Below the pieces are notes generated by a model. It was not told where the DNA came from. It ran no database searches and worked only from the letters and a program-made list of their open reading frames with translations. Positions 34,713 through 45,053 of a stretch of DNA of 64,000 bases are shown piece after piece. Origin of the DNA: Campylobacter volucris (GTDB lineage: Bacteria; Campylobacterota; Campylobacteria; Campylobacterales; Campylobacteraceae); NCBI RefSeq assembly GCF_008011665.1, contig NZ_VOWJ01000033.1:1-64000 (forward strand). Reading direction: 5' to 3'. The position numbers were made by a program, and so were the translations under genes. Each line of letters opens with the position of its first letter. Positions within the stretch are counted from its first letter, which is position 1.

Positions 34713-35688
34713 CATAAATTCCATAAGTATCATTTTCCAAAAAGCCTTTGTATAAAGGTTTTAATTTCATATCTAGTTTGACATTTTCAAAAGTATTTAA
34801 ATTTGAACTTGAAAAAATCAAAAACATATCCATTTCATCTTTGAAAGCTTTTAAAAAATTCTCTCCACCTTCATACATAATAAATTTAGCATCACTAGGA
34901 ATGCTTGAAAAAATCTTTCTATTTGGAACACTAAATAAAGGTATAGTTTTATCAAACTCATCTATATTTTGATGGCTTAATATACATAAATTAGGTGCTT
35001 TAGCCTGAACTAATCTTACATCTAAAATAGGCCTATCATACCTTATGGTTTCACCGCCCACTACCAATAAATCAAGCTTTGAACGCACGGCATGAACATA
35101 GCTTCTACTTGCATTAGAACTTACTATTTTTCCATATGCTGAACCATTTAGCGAAAGAGCAAGTTTAAAAAATTTAAAACTTGATTTTTGCCATTTTAAA
35201 AAAGGTTTTAAAAGATCTTTAGCCCTTTGTTTGCATATACCTATTTGAACTTCTATGCCATTTTGTTTTAAAAACTTTGCTCCCCCACTTGCTATTTGGT
35301 GTTCATCTTCTATGGCAATAAAAACTTTTTTAAATCCAAGCTCACTAAAAAGTTTTGCACAAGGTGGAGTTTTTCCTTGATGATTGCAAGGTTCTAAACT
35401 CACATAAGCAATGGCATCTTTTAATAAATTTTGATGATTTTTGCAAATAAATTCATGCAAATCATTTAGATTTTTTGGTAGATTTAAATTTGAATTTAGT
35501 TTTTGTAAAGCTATGCTTATAGCCCCAAGTTCTGCATGAGCATTACCTGCTTCTTTGTGTGCTTCTATGCTTAAAATTTTACCATTTTTATCCAAAATCA
35601 CACAGCCCACAGCAGGGTTTGGATAAGTTAAAAATTGATATTTCCAAGCCTCATCAATAGCCAAATTCATATAAAACTCGTGAGTCAT
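34702..35688 (-). CDS. ribD: Riboflavin biosynthesis deaminase/reductase RibD
   Basis: Two steps of riboflavin synthesis. The N-terminal deaminase has the zinc site HAELGAI plus PCNHQGKTPPCAKLF (residues ~50 and ~100-115). The C-terminal reductase domain begins near FFKLALSLNGS and is somewhat short; 328 residues total versus ~367 in E. coli. It corresponds to Cj1622 from memory. It is divergent from the restriction-modification block. Confidence 0.9.
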   Translation of the reverse strand: MTHEFYMNLAIDEAWKYQFLTYPNPAVGCVILDKNGKILSIEAHKEAGNAHAELGAISIALQKLNSNLNLPKNLNDLHEFICKNHQNLLKDAIAYVSLEPCNHQGKTPPCAKLFSELGFKKVFIAIEDEHQIASGGAKFLKQNGIEVQIGICKQRAKDLLKPFLKWQKSSFKFFKLALSLNGSAYGKIVSSNASRSYVHAVRSKLDLLVVGGETIRYDRPILDVRLVQAKAPNLCILSHQNIDEFDKTIPLFSVPNRKIFSSIPSDAKFIMYEGGENFLKAFKDEMDMFLIFSSSNLNTFENVKLDMKLKPLYKGFLENDTYGIYEKY

Positions 35689-35746
35689 ACTACCTTCTCA
35701 TCTATAAATAAGATAATTTCTAATGCCTAATTTATAGTCAATATTA

Positions 35747-35752
35747 TATAAT
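35747..35752 (+). promoter_or_regulatory. Putative promoter -10 for the methyltransferase operon
   Basis: TATAAT at 35747-35752 in the ribD/methyltransferase gap, 43 bases before the ATG at 35796. A GATAAG-rich, AT-rich leader follows; no clear -35, as is usual in Campylobacter. Confidence 0.45.
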
Positions 35753-35795
35753 AGATATTTTAATTATCTTTGATTACGGATTATACGATTAAAAC

Positions 35796-36759
35796 ATGTT
35801 TGACAATACAAAAAAATTAGAAACTATTGATTTATTTGCTGGAATTGGTGGAATACGAATTAGTTTTGAAAATATATTTAAAGAAAAAATGAAAGTTGTT
35901 TTTTCCTCAGAAATAGACAAATTTGCTCGTCAAACTTATTTTGATAATTTTAACGAACTCCCACATGGAGATATAACACAAATAAATGAAAATGATATTC
36001 CTAAACATAACATATTATTAGCAGGGTTTCCATGTCAGGCCTTTTCTATTGCTGGACATAGAAAAGGCTTTAATGATACTAGAGGAACATTATTTTTTGA
36101 TGTTGCACGCATAGTAAAAAAACATAAACCCGAAGTTATTTTTCTAGAAAATGTTAAAGGTTTTAAAAATCACGATAAAGGAAGAACTTTTAATATCGTA
36201 AAAAATACTTTAGAAAATATGGGTTATGATGTTTTTTCAGAAGTATTAAATGCTAGAAACTTTGGAATACCACAAAATAGAGAAAGAATATATATTGTAG
36301 CTTTTCTAAAAAATAAATTTAAAAAAATATCATTTAATTTTAATGAGTTAAAAAATATTACAATAAAATCTAAACTAGGAGACATTTTAGAGAAAAATGT
36401 AGATGAAAAATATACTATTTCAGATAAGCTATGGGCTGGTCATCAACGTAGAAAATTAGAGCATAAAAAAAGGTAATGGGTTTGGTTATTCTTTATTTAA
36501 TCATAACTCAGATTATACTAGCACTATTAGTGCTAGATATTATAAAGATGGGTCTGAAATATTAATTGAACAAAAAAATAAAAATCCTAGAAAACTTACT
36601 CCAAGAGAAGCAGCTAGATTGCAAGGTTTTCCTAATAGTTTTAAAATAACAGCAAGCGATAATCAAAGTTATAAACAATTTGGTAATAGTGTAGCTATTC
36701 CCGTAATTGAAAATATTGCTAAATTAATTTATAAGGAGTTATATAATGTCAATAGATGA
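35796..36759 (+). pseudogene. Dcm-type C5-cytosine DNA methyltransferase, frameshifted in A7 tract
   Basis: The first 226 residues hold motifs I (DLFAGIGGIR), IV with the catalytic Cys (AGFPCQAFS), VI (FLENVKGF) and VIII (PQNRERIYIVAF). The frame stops at 36476, right after an A7 run at 36465-36471. One base fewer, or two more, joins it to [10 protein letters not shown], a target-recognition part with [14 protein letters not shown], then motifs IX ([12 protein letters not shown]) and X ([12 protein letters not shown]), ending at 36759. The recognition part resembles Dcm/EcoRII enzymes (CCWGG). No ATG, GTG or TTG suits the second part, so a natural split enzyme is unlikely. It overlaps the nuclease gene by 14 bases. 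Confidence 0.85.
36465..36471 (+). repeat. A7 tract at methyltransferase frameshift
   Basis: A run of seven adenines exactly at the point where the reading frame of the cytosine methyltransferase changes. Six or nine adenines would give an intact gene, so slippage here could switch it on or off. Confidence 0.7.
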
Positions 36760-37729
36760 TAAAAAATTTGATATCAATTTAAAATTTTATTTTTTTATGA
36801 AATATCTAGTTAAAATTAATTTTTCAGACACACAAATGATAAAAATTTTATACGATATATCAAAAAATGAAAATTCTTTACATAAACTTAAACAATATAT
36901 AAATTTAAATACTAAAAATGGTTTAAACCAGTGGAATTATTTAGAACAAATTATTTACGAAATTAGAAATAATATAGATTTTGATATATTTATATTTTCT
37001 TTAAAAATTTATTCAATTAAAAATTTACTACTAGAATTAGCTAAAATAAAACAAATCAGCAATGCCGAGTTATTATTAAAATTAGATCCATTATCTTTAG
37101 AATACGATAAAATAACAATATATAATCCATACTCAACTAGAGTTAATGGAGCTTTGTTGGCATTAACATTTTTTAATCATATAGACAACAATCAATTCTT
37201 TCATGATGACATGAATAAAGAATATTTTTTAAGCATTTGCCACCTTTCTCAAGAATTAAAAAAACATGGCTTGGAACCAAATCAAATTTTTATGCTTATT
37301 TTCAATGAAAGTATTAATCAATCTATCATAAGTTATAGTGGTAATAATTATGAAAATAGAATACTACAAAAATTACAATCTATAGGAATAAATCAGGAAA
37401 CAATAGCCAAAAAGCATGATGAAAACGATAGCTCTACAGAATTTGATTTCTTTTTTAATTTCAATGGAAAATCTTATGGAATAGGAGCAAAAAGAACTTT
37501 AAGAGAAAGATATAAGCAATTTATAAAAACAAGTCAAATGAGCAAAATAGATGTTATGATTGAAATAACTTTAGGATTAGATTTAAGTGAAGAAAAAGCA
37601 AAAGCTATTCGTAATCATGGAGTATATTTAATTGTGTCCGATGAAATATATAAACAAAACGAATATTTACAAAATATGAAAGGGATAAGTTCATCACAAC
37701 TCACATTAGAATTATTACAAAATTTATAA
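36746..37729 (+). CDS. Putative type II restriction endonuclease (EcoRII-like)
   Basis: 327 residues, mostly unrecognised, with a C-terminal nuclease-like core: [20 protein letters not shown] followed by [10 protein letters not shown]. The G-A-K plus R-T-L-x-E-R-x-x-Q pattern resembles the AKTTCKDRWRQ segment of EcoRII, the partner of a CCWGG methylase. This fits the adjacent Dcm-type methyltransferase, whose end it overlaps by 14 bases behind AAGGAG. The acidic residues of a PD-(D/E)xK site are plausible (E and D of TEFD) but not proven. Its frame is intact while the methylase frame is not. Function is inferred. Confidence 0.65.
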   Translation: MSIDDKKFDINLKFYFFMKYLVKINFSDTQMIKILYDISKNENSLHKLKQYINLNTKNGLNQWNYLEQIIYEIRNNIDFDIFIFSLKIYSIKNLLLELAKIKQISNAELLLKLDPLSLEYDKITIYNPYSTRVNGALLALTFFNHIDNNQFFHDDMNKEYFLSICHLSQELKKHGLEPNQIFMLIFNESINQSIISYSGNNYENRILQKLQSIGINQETIAKKHDENDSSTEFDFFFNFNGKSYGIGAKRTLRERYKQFIKTSQMSKIDVMIEITLGLDLSEEKAKAIRNHGVYLIVSDEIYKQNEYLQNMKGISSSQLTLELLQNL

Positions 37730-37735
37730 ATTTTT

Positions 37736-39061
37736 TCAAAAAGGTAAAGGTGCAAAAAATATTTGCACTTTTATATCACATTTTTGATCTTCAAAATGCA
37801 AATGCTTATTTGCATTAAATTCTAACTCTTTTATTATAGTTTTTAACTCATTTGTTCTTTCACAAAGTGGATAAACAAGCTTTATATTATTTATCTTAAA
37901 TTTACAAGCATAAGCAAACATCTGATACAAATCACTCTGTGCTATGCCATGCTTTTTATCTTCGCTATTTTGATCGGGAATTTTCCATTTAGTATCTAAA
38001 ATCATTTCATTTTCTATATACAAATCAGGCTTTAGCATAAAACATTTTTCATCATTTTTATTTGCTAGATATTTTCCACTACTTTGAGTTTTGATATTTT
38101 TATTTGGATTTGTAAATTTAAGCATATAAGCTACATAATCTTCAAAAATTTTCTCCATAGGAAAAAGCAAAGCAAAAGCTTCTTTTTGACCTTTATAAGG
38201 TGCAAAGCTTTGATTTTGTAAAAAAATCTTGCACCAAGAAAGTATATTTTCATAATAATCAAAATGTCTTGAAATTTTATAATCAAAATCTTTTGCATAA
38301 TTTGTAGAAAATTCTACCCCATCTAGCATTTGCAAAGCTTTTGTGATTTTAAATTTATACATAGTTGTTTTTGATTTTAAAAATTTTAGTGTTGATTTTA
38401 TCAAACGATTTGGAGCTACATCTAAAATAAATTCATCACTTTGAGTGAAAAATCTTTCTTTATGAACTAAATTTTGTTTGATATTTTCATTAAAAAGTAA
38501 TTTTCCTTTCAAAAAAGCTCTATTTTCTTCAATACTTACATAATCTCTTTTTAAACCTTTTGTAATAACACTATCAAATTCATCTAAAAACATCTTAATA
38601 AAAATTTCAAACAAAGGCATTTTAGAAATTTGCAAAGATGAAATTTGAGATTTTTTAAATGGAGAATTTTTTAAAGTTTTTAGCATATTGATTAAAAGAA
38701 TTTTAGGATTAAATTTAAAATTTTCTCCATAAAAATCATAATTTTTAGATGTATTATCCAATTTGTAGTATTTTTTTAGTTTTTCTTTATCGTGAGTTGA
38801 AGAATCATCTTCTTTATAACTATCTAAATCCGTGCATTTTGGTAAAATTTCTAAAACACCACTTTTTGTTTGTATAATACCCACATAATTTTTAGCTTTT
38901 AAGGTATTTTTATTTTTAAATCCTAAAAAATCTTCATTATCTTTGGCAAAATTTTCTAATTCTCCATAGAAAACTTCAGCCTTTTCTTTGAAAATCTCTT
39001 TTAAATCTTTTTTGGAAAAAGCTTGGTGTTCTATGATAGAAAAGGTATTACTTGTTTTCAT
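37736..39061 (-). CDS. mcrC: McrC-family nuclease subunit
   Basis: 441 residues of the McrC family, which supply the PD-(D/E)xK nuclease of McrBC type IV restriction. The catalytic core appears as KPDLYIENEMILDTKWK (about residues 339-355), followed by DLYQMFAYA, the usual C-terminal McrC motif. It overlaps the mcrB stop by one base, so the two are coupled. It corresponds to Cj0140. It is convergent with the EcoRII-like gene, with only six bases between stops. Confidence 0.88.
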   Translation of the reverse strand: MKTSNTFSIIEHQAFSKKDLKEIFKEKAEVFYGELENFAKDNEDFLGFKNKNTLKAKNYVGIIQTKSGVLEILPKCTDLDSYKEDDSSTHDKEKLKKYYKLDNTSKNYDFYGENFKFNPKILLINMLKTLKNSPFKKSQISSLQISKMPLFEIFIKMFLDEFDSVITKGLKRDYVSIEENRAFLKGKLLFNENIKQNLVHKERFFTQSDEFILDVAPNRLIKSTLKFLKSKTTMYKFKITKALQMLDGVEFSTNYAKDFDYKISRHFDYYENILSWCKIFLQNQSFAPYKGQKEAFALLFPMEKIFEDYVAYMLKFTNPNKNIKTQSSGKYLANKNDEKCFMLKPDLYIENEMILDTKWKIPDQNSEDKKHGIAQSDLYQMFAYACKFKINNIKLVYPLCERTNELKTIIKELEFNANKHLHFEDQKCDIKVQIFFAPLPF

Positions 39062-41292
39062 TATTCATATATTTTTTTAAAAGTATTTTCATCCCATTTT
39101 TGACTATCGCTAAATTTATAAATAATCTTATCACTTTCTATAAATTCTGTCATATTTTTTAAATAATCGTTATTTATATCTTGTTTTTCTAATATACCAT
39201 TTTTATTTAAAACCGCATCCATTAATGCATAATCATTGTAAAAATACTCTTGCAAAAGCGGAATAATTTTATTTTGAAAAACATTTTTTAAATCATTCAA
39301 ATTTTCAACACCTATAAAAAACGCGTGTCCTATAGTTTTTTCTCTATCTAGCAAGTATTCTATACGCGTATTTATAGCTTTTAATAATTCTTGTAAATTA
39401 ACACCTCCGCAATCTGTAGATAACTCGCTTACATCAGGCATCATCTCGACAAATTCAAAGCGTCTTCGCAAAGCTGTATCAAGTGAAGTGATGCTTCTAT
39501 CGGCTGTATTCATAGTCCCTATGATATAAACATTTTTAGGCACCCCAAATTCTTCACCACTATAAGGCAATCTCACTTTTAACCCTTCTGGCTCACCTAT
39601 CCTTTTACTAGGCTCTATCAAGGTTATAAGCTCACCAAAAATCTTACTTACATTACCACGATTGATCTCATCTATGATGATTATGTAAGGTAAATTTGTT
39701 TTTTCATCTTTTTCTTCATAATCTCTTAAACCTTGCGATTTTAAATAATGTAATATAGCTCTAACATACGCTGAATTGTATATTTCATCTACACTAGAAG
39801 TTTTATATAATTTTTCTATATTATCTATATTTACAGGATAATCTTTATGATTTTTACTCATATCATCAAATTTAATTCTAAATGTTTTTCCACCCCTATA
39901 TTGAATAGAATATTTTGTATTTGGTAGTTTGAAATATTTTTCTGGATTATTACCATCTTCTTTCGCTTTTTCTTTTAAATCATTTATATGAAAATTAAAA
40001 CTTTTTATATTATCTCTATTTTCCAAAGCTTTTTTACAAAGCTTTTTAAAAATCCCATCTTTTATATCATATTTTACTTCTTGAGAATTTTCATCATTAT
40101 CTATTATAGGTTTTATGCCTTCTACAAATTCTTCATATCCATAGCTTTGATGAAAAGTGGTAAAAACTATTTGTCCATTTTTTACATACTCATCAAATTT
40201 CGCTTTTTTATCATCTCTATTTTCTAAATTTTCACCTAAAATTTCTAAAGCTTTATCTATGGTATGATAAGTCTTTCCTGTCCCTGGAGGTCCATAAAGA
40301 ATTTGGTTTAAAGGTGGATTTTCTACATTTAATCCTTTATTTGTTTCTTTATTATTATAAAACTCTTCATCGGAAGAATTAATCAGAAAATCTCTATAAT
40401 ATTTTATAGCACTCGAATATCTATTTTTATTTGTAGAATTCTGATCTAAATATTTTTTATTATTTTCTAATTCTTTACATTTAAGATCAAATTGTTTTAT
40501 ATCACATTTATATAGATTTACATTCAAATATTTGGCAGAAATTCGAGAAATATCTTTTATATAATTTTCTTTAGTTCCTTCACTTAGTTTGCTACCATCT
40601 TTTTTAGTAACTTTATTTAAGTATATAGAAAAATTAATTTTATTTTGTTCGATTGCATTATTACTCGAATTTGAATAACACTCCCATAATGGAACCGAAA
40701 CTTCATTTCTCATACTATCGAGTGTATAAATTTTATCTTTTAACAGCTTTTTATGTAATTCATAAATTTCTAAATTGCTTTTAAATTCATTTTTACATAT
40801 TGCCTCTAATATATCTTTTTTAAATATATTAACAATTTTAATATCATTTGGATTTTGATAATGAAACGCTATCTTCCATTTTAAACCAAAAGGTAAAATT
40901 TCATTTAAAACTTCTTTATCAATACATTTTAAATTATTATTTTGCGAATATTCTATAACTTTAACTATTTCTTTTTTTACTTTTTCAAAAACTTCATCTT
41001 TAGTATTTCCAAGATTTTTTCTCCAAGCATATCTATTATCATATAAATAATCATCTTTTTTAGGTGGTTTTTTATAGCGATAAATTCCAAATTTTCCAGC
41101 ATCATTTCCTCCAAATCCTGCATATTCTTTTAATAAAACATCTAACCAATAACAATAATAATTTGGGTTTTCATGTTTAAGATTTGTATATTCTTCAAGA
41201 CTCATACTTTTAACTTTTTCTAAAGTCCAATTTTTTTGAAATTCTAAAAATTTATTACTTTCTTTTTGTTTTTCATCTAAAATAATATTCAT
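39061..41292 (-). CDS. mcrB: McrB-family AAA+ GTPase-like subunit
   Basis: 743 residues. The N-terminal ~330 residues are not the DUF3578 domain of E. coli McrB; a part near 220-310 (SEGTKENYIKDISRISAKYL) looks like a SAM-like helical DNA-binding fold. The motor starts with Walker A LYGPPGTGKTYHTIDKA (about 336-352), then TFHQSYGYEEFVEGIKP, Walker B IIIIDEINRGNVSKIFGEL, and the McrB GTP-motif IGTMNTADRSI. A ~90-residue insert lies between the F-H-Q-S-Y and Walker B parts. It drives McrC to cut modified DNA in known systems; here the recognised modification is unknown. Corresponds to Cj0139. Confidence 0.88.
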   Translation of the reverse strand: MNIILDEKQKESNKFLEFQKNWTLEKVKSMSLEEYTNLKHENPNYYCYWLDVLLKEYAGFGGNDAGKFGIYRYKKPPKKDDYLYDNRYAWRKNLGNTKDEVFEKVKKEIVKVIEYSQNNNLKCIDKEVLNEILPFGLKWKIAFHYQNPNDIKIVNIFKKDILEAICKNEFKSNLEIYELHKKLLKDKIYTLDSMRNEVSVPLWECYSNSSNNAIEQNKINFSIYLNKVTKKDGSKLSEGTKENYIKDISRISAKYLNVNLYKCDIKQFDLKCKELENNKKYLDQNSTNKNRYSSAIKYYRDFLINSSDEEFYNNKETNKGLNVENPPLNQILYGPPGTGKTYHTIDKALEILGENLENRDDKKAKFDEYVKNGQIVFTTFHQSYGYEEFVEGIKPIIDNDENSQEVKYDIKDGIFKKLCKKALENRDNIKSFNFHINDLKEKAKEDGNNPEKYFKLPNTKYSIQYRGGKTFRIKFDDMSKNHKDYPVNIDNIEKLYKTSSVDEIYNSAYVRAILHYLKSQGLRDYEEKDEKTNLPYIIIIDEINRGNVSKIFGELITLIEPSKRIGEPEGLKVRLPYSGEEFGVPKNVYIIGTMNTADRSITSLDTALRRRFEFVEMMPDVSELSTDCGGVNLQELLKAINTRIEYLLDREKTIGHAFFIGVENLNDLKNVFQNKIIPLLQEYFYNDYALMDAVLNKNGILEKQDINNDYLKNMTEFIESDKIIYKFSDSQKWDENTFKKIYE

Positions 41293-41386
41293 ATCTAAAT
41301 CCTATTTTATTTTATAATAAATTACAAAATAATGTATTTAACTTTAATTATATAAAAGATAAGTAAAAATTTAGAATTCTAAAATT

Positions 41387-41809
41387 TTACCACTGCACAA
41401 AAGTTTTAGCTTTTTTTATATCATTGAAATTTATAGTAGTTTTTTCTTGGGTTTTTAAATTTTCTAAAGTGATATTTCCATCATTTACACTTATGATTTT
41501 TGCCTCGATTTTTTCTTTTTCATTTGTAGTGATTTTTACGAGTTCATTTATACTTTTTGCAAAATGATCTAATTTACTTAACTTTCTCTCAAGCCCACAG
41601 CTTGAAACTTCTAAAAAATATTCTCCATTTACAGGCGGTTCTACATCAAAAATAGGTGATAAAATTTCACTTAACTTAGCACAATCATCAAGCCTTACAC
41701 CACCTTCTTTTTGCACATAAATTCTATAAATTTTTTTACCATTTTCACTTACTAACTCATCATCATAAAAACTAAGTCCGACTTCTTTACACAAAGCTTC
41801 AAGATTCAT
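41387..41809 (-). CDS. rimP: Ribosome maturation factor RimP
   Basis: Helps 30S subunit assembly. 140 residues, with an N-terminal RimP domain (VDEPPVNGEYFLEVSSCGLERKL-like stretch, read in its two parts EPPVNGEYFLEVSS and CGLERKL; the usual SPGLDR is CGLERK here) and a C-terminal Sm-like domain. It overlaps rbfA by 11 bases in the infB-rbfA-rimP operon. The ~95 bases between it and mcrB are AT-rich with no feature I recognise. Confidence 0.9.
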   Translation of the reverse strand: MNLEALCKEVGLSFYDDELVSENGKKIYRIYVQKEGGVRLDDCAKLSEILSPIFDVEPPVNGEYFLEVSSCGLERKLSKLDHFAKSINELVKITTNEKEKIEAKIISVNDGNITLENLKTQEKTTINFNDIKKAKTFVQW

Positions 41810-42161
41810 TTCTTTCCTTTTTTATCTTTTCAAAAAGTGCATCCATATGGTTTTGATACTCTAATCTATCATCAAATTTAAAATGAAAATTCGGACATCT
41901 ATACCATCCTTGCTCACTCATACAGTAATTTTGCAAAGCTTTTGAAGCTTTTTTAAGCTGATTGAGTATGATTTCTTGTTCGTGAGTATTAAAAAACATC
42001 TTGTCTAAATATACAAAAGCATCATATCTACCTTTTTTACACTCTACATCAACAACGCATAAATTTTTTAAATTTGCATTATCTAAATTTGATAGAGCTT
42101 CAGGTATAAGCTCTTTTAAAATGCTTTCTGTGCGAAGTTTTTTAATCTCTGATGGATTCAT
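41799..42161 (-). CDS. rbfA: Ribosome-binding factor A
   Basis: Binds the 30S subunit during 16S rRNA maturation. 120 residues with a KH-like fold; the start [20 protein letters not shown] is typical of the family. It overlaps infB by four bases and rimP by 11, so all three are translated in a coupled chain. Confidence 0.88.
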   Translation of the reverse strand: MNPSEIKKLRTESILKELIPEALSNLDNANLKNLCVVDVECKKGRYDAFVYLDKMFFNTHEQEIILNQLKKASKALQNYCMSEQGWYRCPNFHFKFDDRLEYQNHMDALFEKIKKERNES

Positions 42162-44782
42162 AAGCTTACTTTTTCCTCAACTTCTTTATAACTTTCTATA
42201 TAATCACCCACTCTCATATCATTGCATCCTTCTATACCTACACCACATTCATAGCCTTTTGCTACTTCTTTTACATCATCTTTAAAGCGTTTAAGTGAGC
42301 TTACATTGCCCTCATATACTACAACACCTTCTCTAATAAGTCTTATCTTAGCTCCGCGATTTATAATACCTTCTGTTACCATGCACCCTGCTATTTGACC
42401 TAATTTTGGCACATTTATAACTTGACGAATTTCAGCTTGGCCAAGTTGCTCTTCTGAAATAATAGGACTCATCATACCACCAAGTAAAGCTTTAACATCG
42501 TCTAATAAATTATAAATTACATTATAAGTTTTTATTTCTACACCTTTATCTTTAGCACGCTCTTTAATCTCTCCGGTTGGGCGTATATTAAAACCTATGA
42601 TAATAGAATTTTCACTAGCACTTGCAAGCTCTATATCACTTTGCGTTATACCACCTACTCCACTATGTATGATATTTACTTTAATTTCATCATTTCTAAG
42701 TTTTTCTAAACTAGCCTTAAGTGCCTCTAAAGATCCTTGCACATCGGCTTTTAAAATTACAGGCAATGCTTTTAAACTTCCTTCTTTAATCTTATCTCCA
42801 AGTTCATCTATGCTTACTTTTGTTGATTTGCTAAGTTCTTTTTGGCGATTATACTCATGGCGTTTATTTGCGTATTCTCTTGCTTGTTTATCACTATCTA
42901 CAACTATTAAAGTTTCACCAGCATCAGCTACTTCACTAAGTCCTATGATAACGCCACATTCACCCGGTTTTATTTCTTTTAAAGGTTTTCCTTGATCATC
43001 ACTCATGGCACGAACTTTACCATAAGCAACACCTGCTACCATTGTATCTCCAACTTTTAAAGTTCCATTTTGAACTATTATAGTAGCTACAGGACCTCTA
43101 CCTTTTTGCACTGAAGATTCTATAATACTAGCTTTTGCTTTAGTTTTAGGATTTGCTTTTAGTTCTAAAATATCAGCTTGAAGTAAAACTATCTCAAGCA
43201 AATCTTCTATACCATCGCCTTTTTTAGCTGAAACAGGGACAAATTCATAAGATCCACCCCATTCTACTGGCATTATTTCCATTTCTGCAAGTTGAGTTTT
43301 TACCATATCTGGATTTGCATTTTCTTTATCCATTTTATTTATTGCTATGATTATAGGCACATTAGCAGCTTTTGCGTGATTTATAGCTTCTTTGGTTTGT
43401 GGTTTTACTCCATCATCAGCTGCAACAACTATAATAACAATATCTGTTATACTAGCTCCTCTTGCACGCATAGCTGTAAAAGCTTCATGGCCTGGAGTAT
43501 CTATAAAGGTTATTTTTCTTCCATTTTTTTCTACCATATAAGCACCAACATGCTGAGTTATGCCACCTGCTTCACCACTTGCGATACGAGATTTTCTTAT
43601 AAAATCAAGTAAAGAAGTTTTACCATGATCAACATGCCCCATTATAGTGATAACTGGCGCTCTTTGGCTTAAATTTTCTTCTACTTGATTTTCATCATAA
43701 TCTTTTACATAGTCAAATTCATTTGCTTCGTCTATTATGTTAATCTCTATACCAAATTCTTCAGCTAAAATTTCTATAGCCGTTTCATCTAAAAAGTCAT
43801 TTTTGGTAGTCATCATACCAAGCATAAAAAGCTTTGAGATAATTTCACCTGTATTTTTGCCTATTTTATCAGCAAATTCATAAACACGAATTTCTTTAGG
43901 TATATTAACACTTGTTATGGCTTCACTTTCTTTTTTTTCTATCTTTTTAGGTGGTTTTTTACGACTTCTTCTTTGAATTCCACCTTCGCCAAAAGGATTA
44001 ATGGAATTATTTAAAGATTGTCTTAAAACGCTTGGTTGTTTTTTGTTTAAATTTGCACTTGGTTTTTGTTGCTCTTGAACACTAAAGTCAGGCAAAACCA
44101 CTTCATCTTCATTCTCTAATGAAATTTCAGCAAAATCTTTATCACCTAAAAGATCCATTTTGGTAGTATTTTCTTTTTTACTTGCAACTGGATGATGAGG
44201 TTTTTTTTCTTTTTTCTTTTTCTTTAAATTCTCATCAGAATTAGAAAAAATCATACTCAAACTGAAACCTTGAGTATTTTGAGTTGATTTTTCTTCCTTT
44301 TGAGCTAAATTTTCTTTTGCTTCTTCTTTTTTCTTTTTGACAATCACCAAACCTCTTCGTTTAGCTAAATTCAAATTTGAACCTAATTTTTCTTCTAATT
44401 TAATTTCTTCTTTTTCTTTTTGGGTAATTTCTTCTTTAATAGGATTTGTAATTGTTGCTACTTTTTCTTCTTTTATTTGAGGGATTTTAGTGCTAGTTTT
44501 GGGTTCTTTTTTGTTAATTTTTTTCTCTTGTTTTTTGGGTTCTTCTTCTTTTTTGATGGTTTTTTTTGTAGTGCTTTCTTTTTTAGGTTTTTGCATTTTT
44601 TTAACCACATCTAAAATTTTACCAGATTGAACATACTCATATATAGCTACTGCTATTTCAGAAGATACTTTCTTATTGGGTGATTTTATATCTTCTAAGC
44701 CCATCTCAACTGCTTTTTCTATGATCTCTTTACTTGAGTATCCTAATTCTTGAGCTATCTCGCTAATCTTTACATCTGCCAT
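42158..44782 (-). CDS. infB: Translation initiation factor IF-2
   Basis: GTPase that brings initiator tRNA to the ribosome. After a lysine/glutamate-rich linker (residues 70-370) come the G motifs: [36 protein letters not shown] and SAKKGDGI, followed by the domain II-IV region. The N-terminus has the IF2-N domain ([21 protein letters not shown]). 874 residues is normal. It overlaps the ylxR-like gene by 20 bases and rbfA by four. Confidence 0.97.
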   Translation of the reverse strand: MADVKISEIAQELGYSSKEIIEKAVEMGLEDIKSPNKKVSSEIAVAIYEYVQSGKILDVVKKMQKPKKESTTKKTIKKEEEPKKQEKKINKKEPKTSTKIPQIKEEKVATITNPIKEEITQKEKEEIKLEEKLGSNLNLAKRRGLVIVKKKKEEAKENLAQKEEKSTQNTQGFSLSMIFSNSDENLKKKKKEKKPHHPVASKKENTTKMDLLGDKDFAEISLENEDEVVLPDFSVQEQQKPSANLNKKQPSVLRQSLNNSINPFGEGGIQRRSRKKPPKKIEKKESEAITSVNIPKEIRVYEFADKIGKNTGEIISKLFMLGMMTTKNDFLDETAIEILAEEFGIEINIIDEANEFDYVKDYDENQVEENLSQRAPVITIMGHVDHGKTSLLDFIRKSRIASGEAGGITQHVGAYMVEKNGRKITFIDTPGHEAFTAMRARGASITDIVIIVVAADDGVKPQTKEAINHAKAANVPIIIAINKMDKENANPDMVKTQLAEMEIMPVEWGGSYEFVPVSAKKGDGIEDLLEIVLLQADILELKANPKTKAKASIIESSVQKGRGPVATIIVQNGTLKVGDTMVAGVAYGKVRAMSDDQGKPLKEIKPGECGVIIGLSEVADAGETLIVVDSDKQAREYANKRHEYNRQKELSKSTKVSIDELGDKIKEGSLKALPVILKADVQGSLEALKASLEKLRNDEIKVNIIHSGVGGITQSDIELASASENSIIIGFNIRPTGEIKERAKDKGVEIKTYNVIYNLLDDVKALLGGMMSPIISEEQLGQAEIRQVINVPKLGQIAGCMVTEGIINRGAKIRLIREGVVVYEGNVSSLKRFKDDVKEVAKGYECGVGIEGCNDMRVGDYIESYKEVEEKVSL

Positions 44783-45029
44783 TAAAAAATATCTCCTTTA
44801 ATTCCTGCTGTTTTACACTGCCACCAAAACTACCCTTGCTAACTTTTAAAAAGGTTTTTTGTAAGGTCTTATCGTCTTTATTTAAACACAAATTACAAAT
44901 ATACAAACTTCTTCCAAATTCTACTTTTGTAATAATTTGAGAGTTTTTAATTTGAAATTGGTATAAACTTTGTTTCTCGAAACGACCTTTGCATGCAATG
45001 CACATTCTAATGGGTATATGATTTTTCAA
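44763..45029 (-). CDS. ylxR: YlxR-family RNA-binding protein
   Basis: 88-residue DUF448 protein, beginning [19 protein letters not shown], with a second cysteine pair in [10 protein letters not shown]. YlxR proteins bind RNA and often precede infB, as here, with a 20-base overlap. In Bacillus YlxR also affects RNase P; no such evidence here. Confidence 0.85.
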   Translation of the reverse strand: MKNHIPIRMCIACKGRFEKQSLYQFQIKNSQIITKVEFGRSLYICNLCLNKDDKTLQKTFLKVSKGSFGGSVKQQELKEIFFNGRCKD

Positions 45030-45053
45030 AATTATATCTTTTTTTTTAAATTT

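Noticed and set aside
36477-36759. Second half of the cytosine methylase as a separate natural subunit
   Set aside because: No ATG, GTG or TTG start fits between the frame break and the conserved motifs, so a split enzyme is unlikely.
42597-42995. Long plus-strand ORF antisense to infB
   Set aside because: Shadow of a real gene; the infB protein is fully conserved on the other strand and the antisense product matches nothing.
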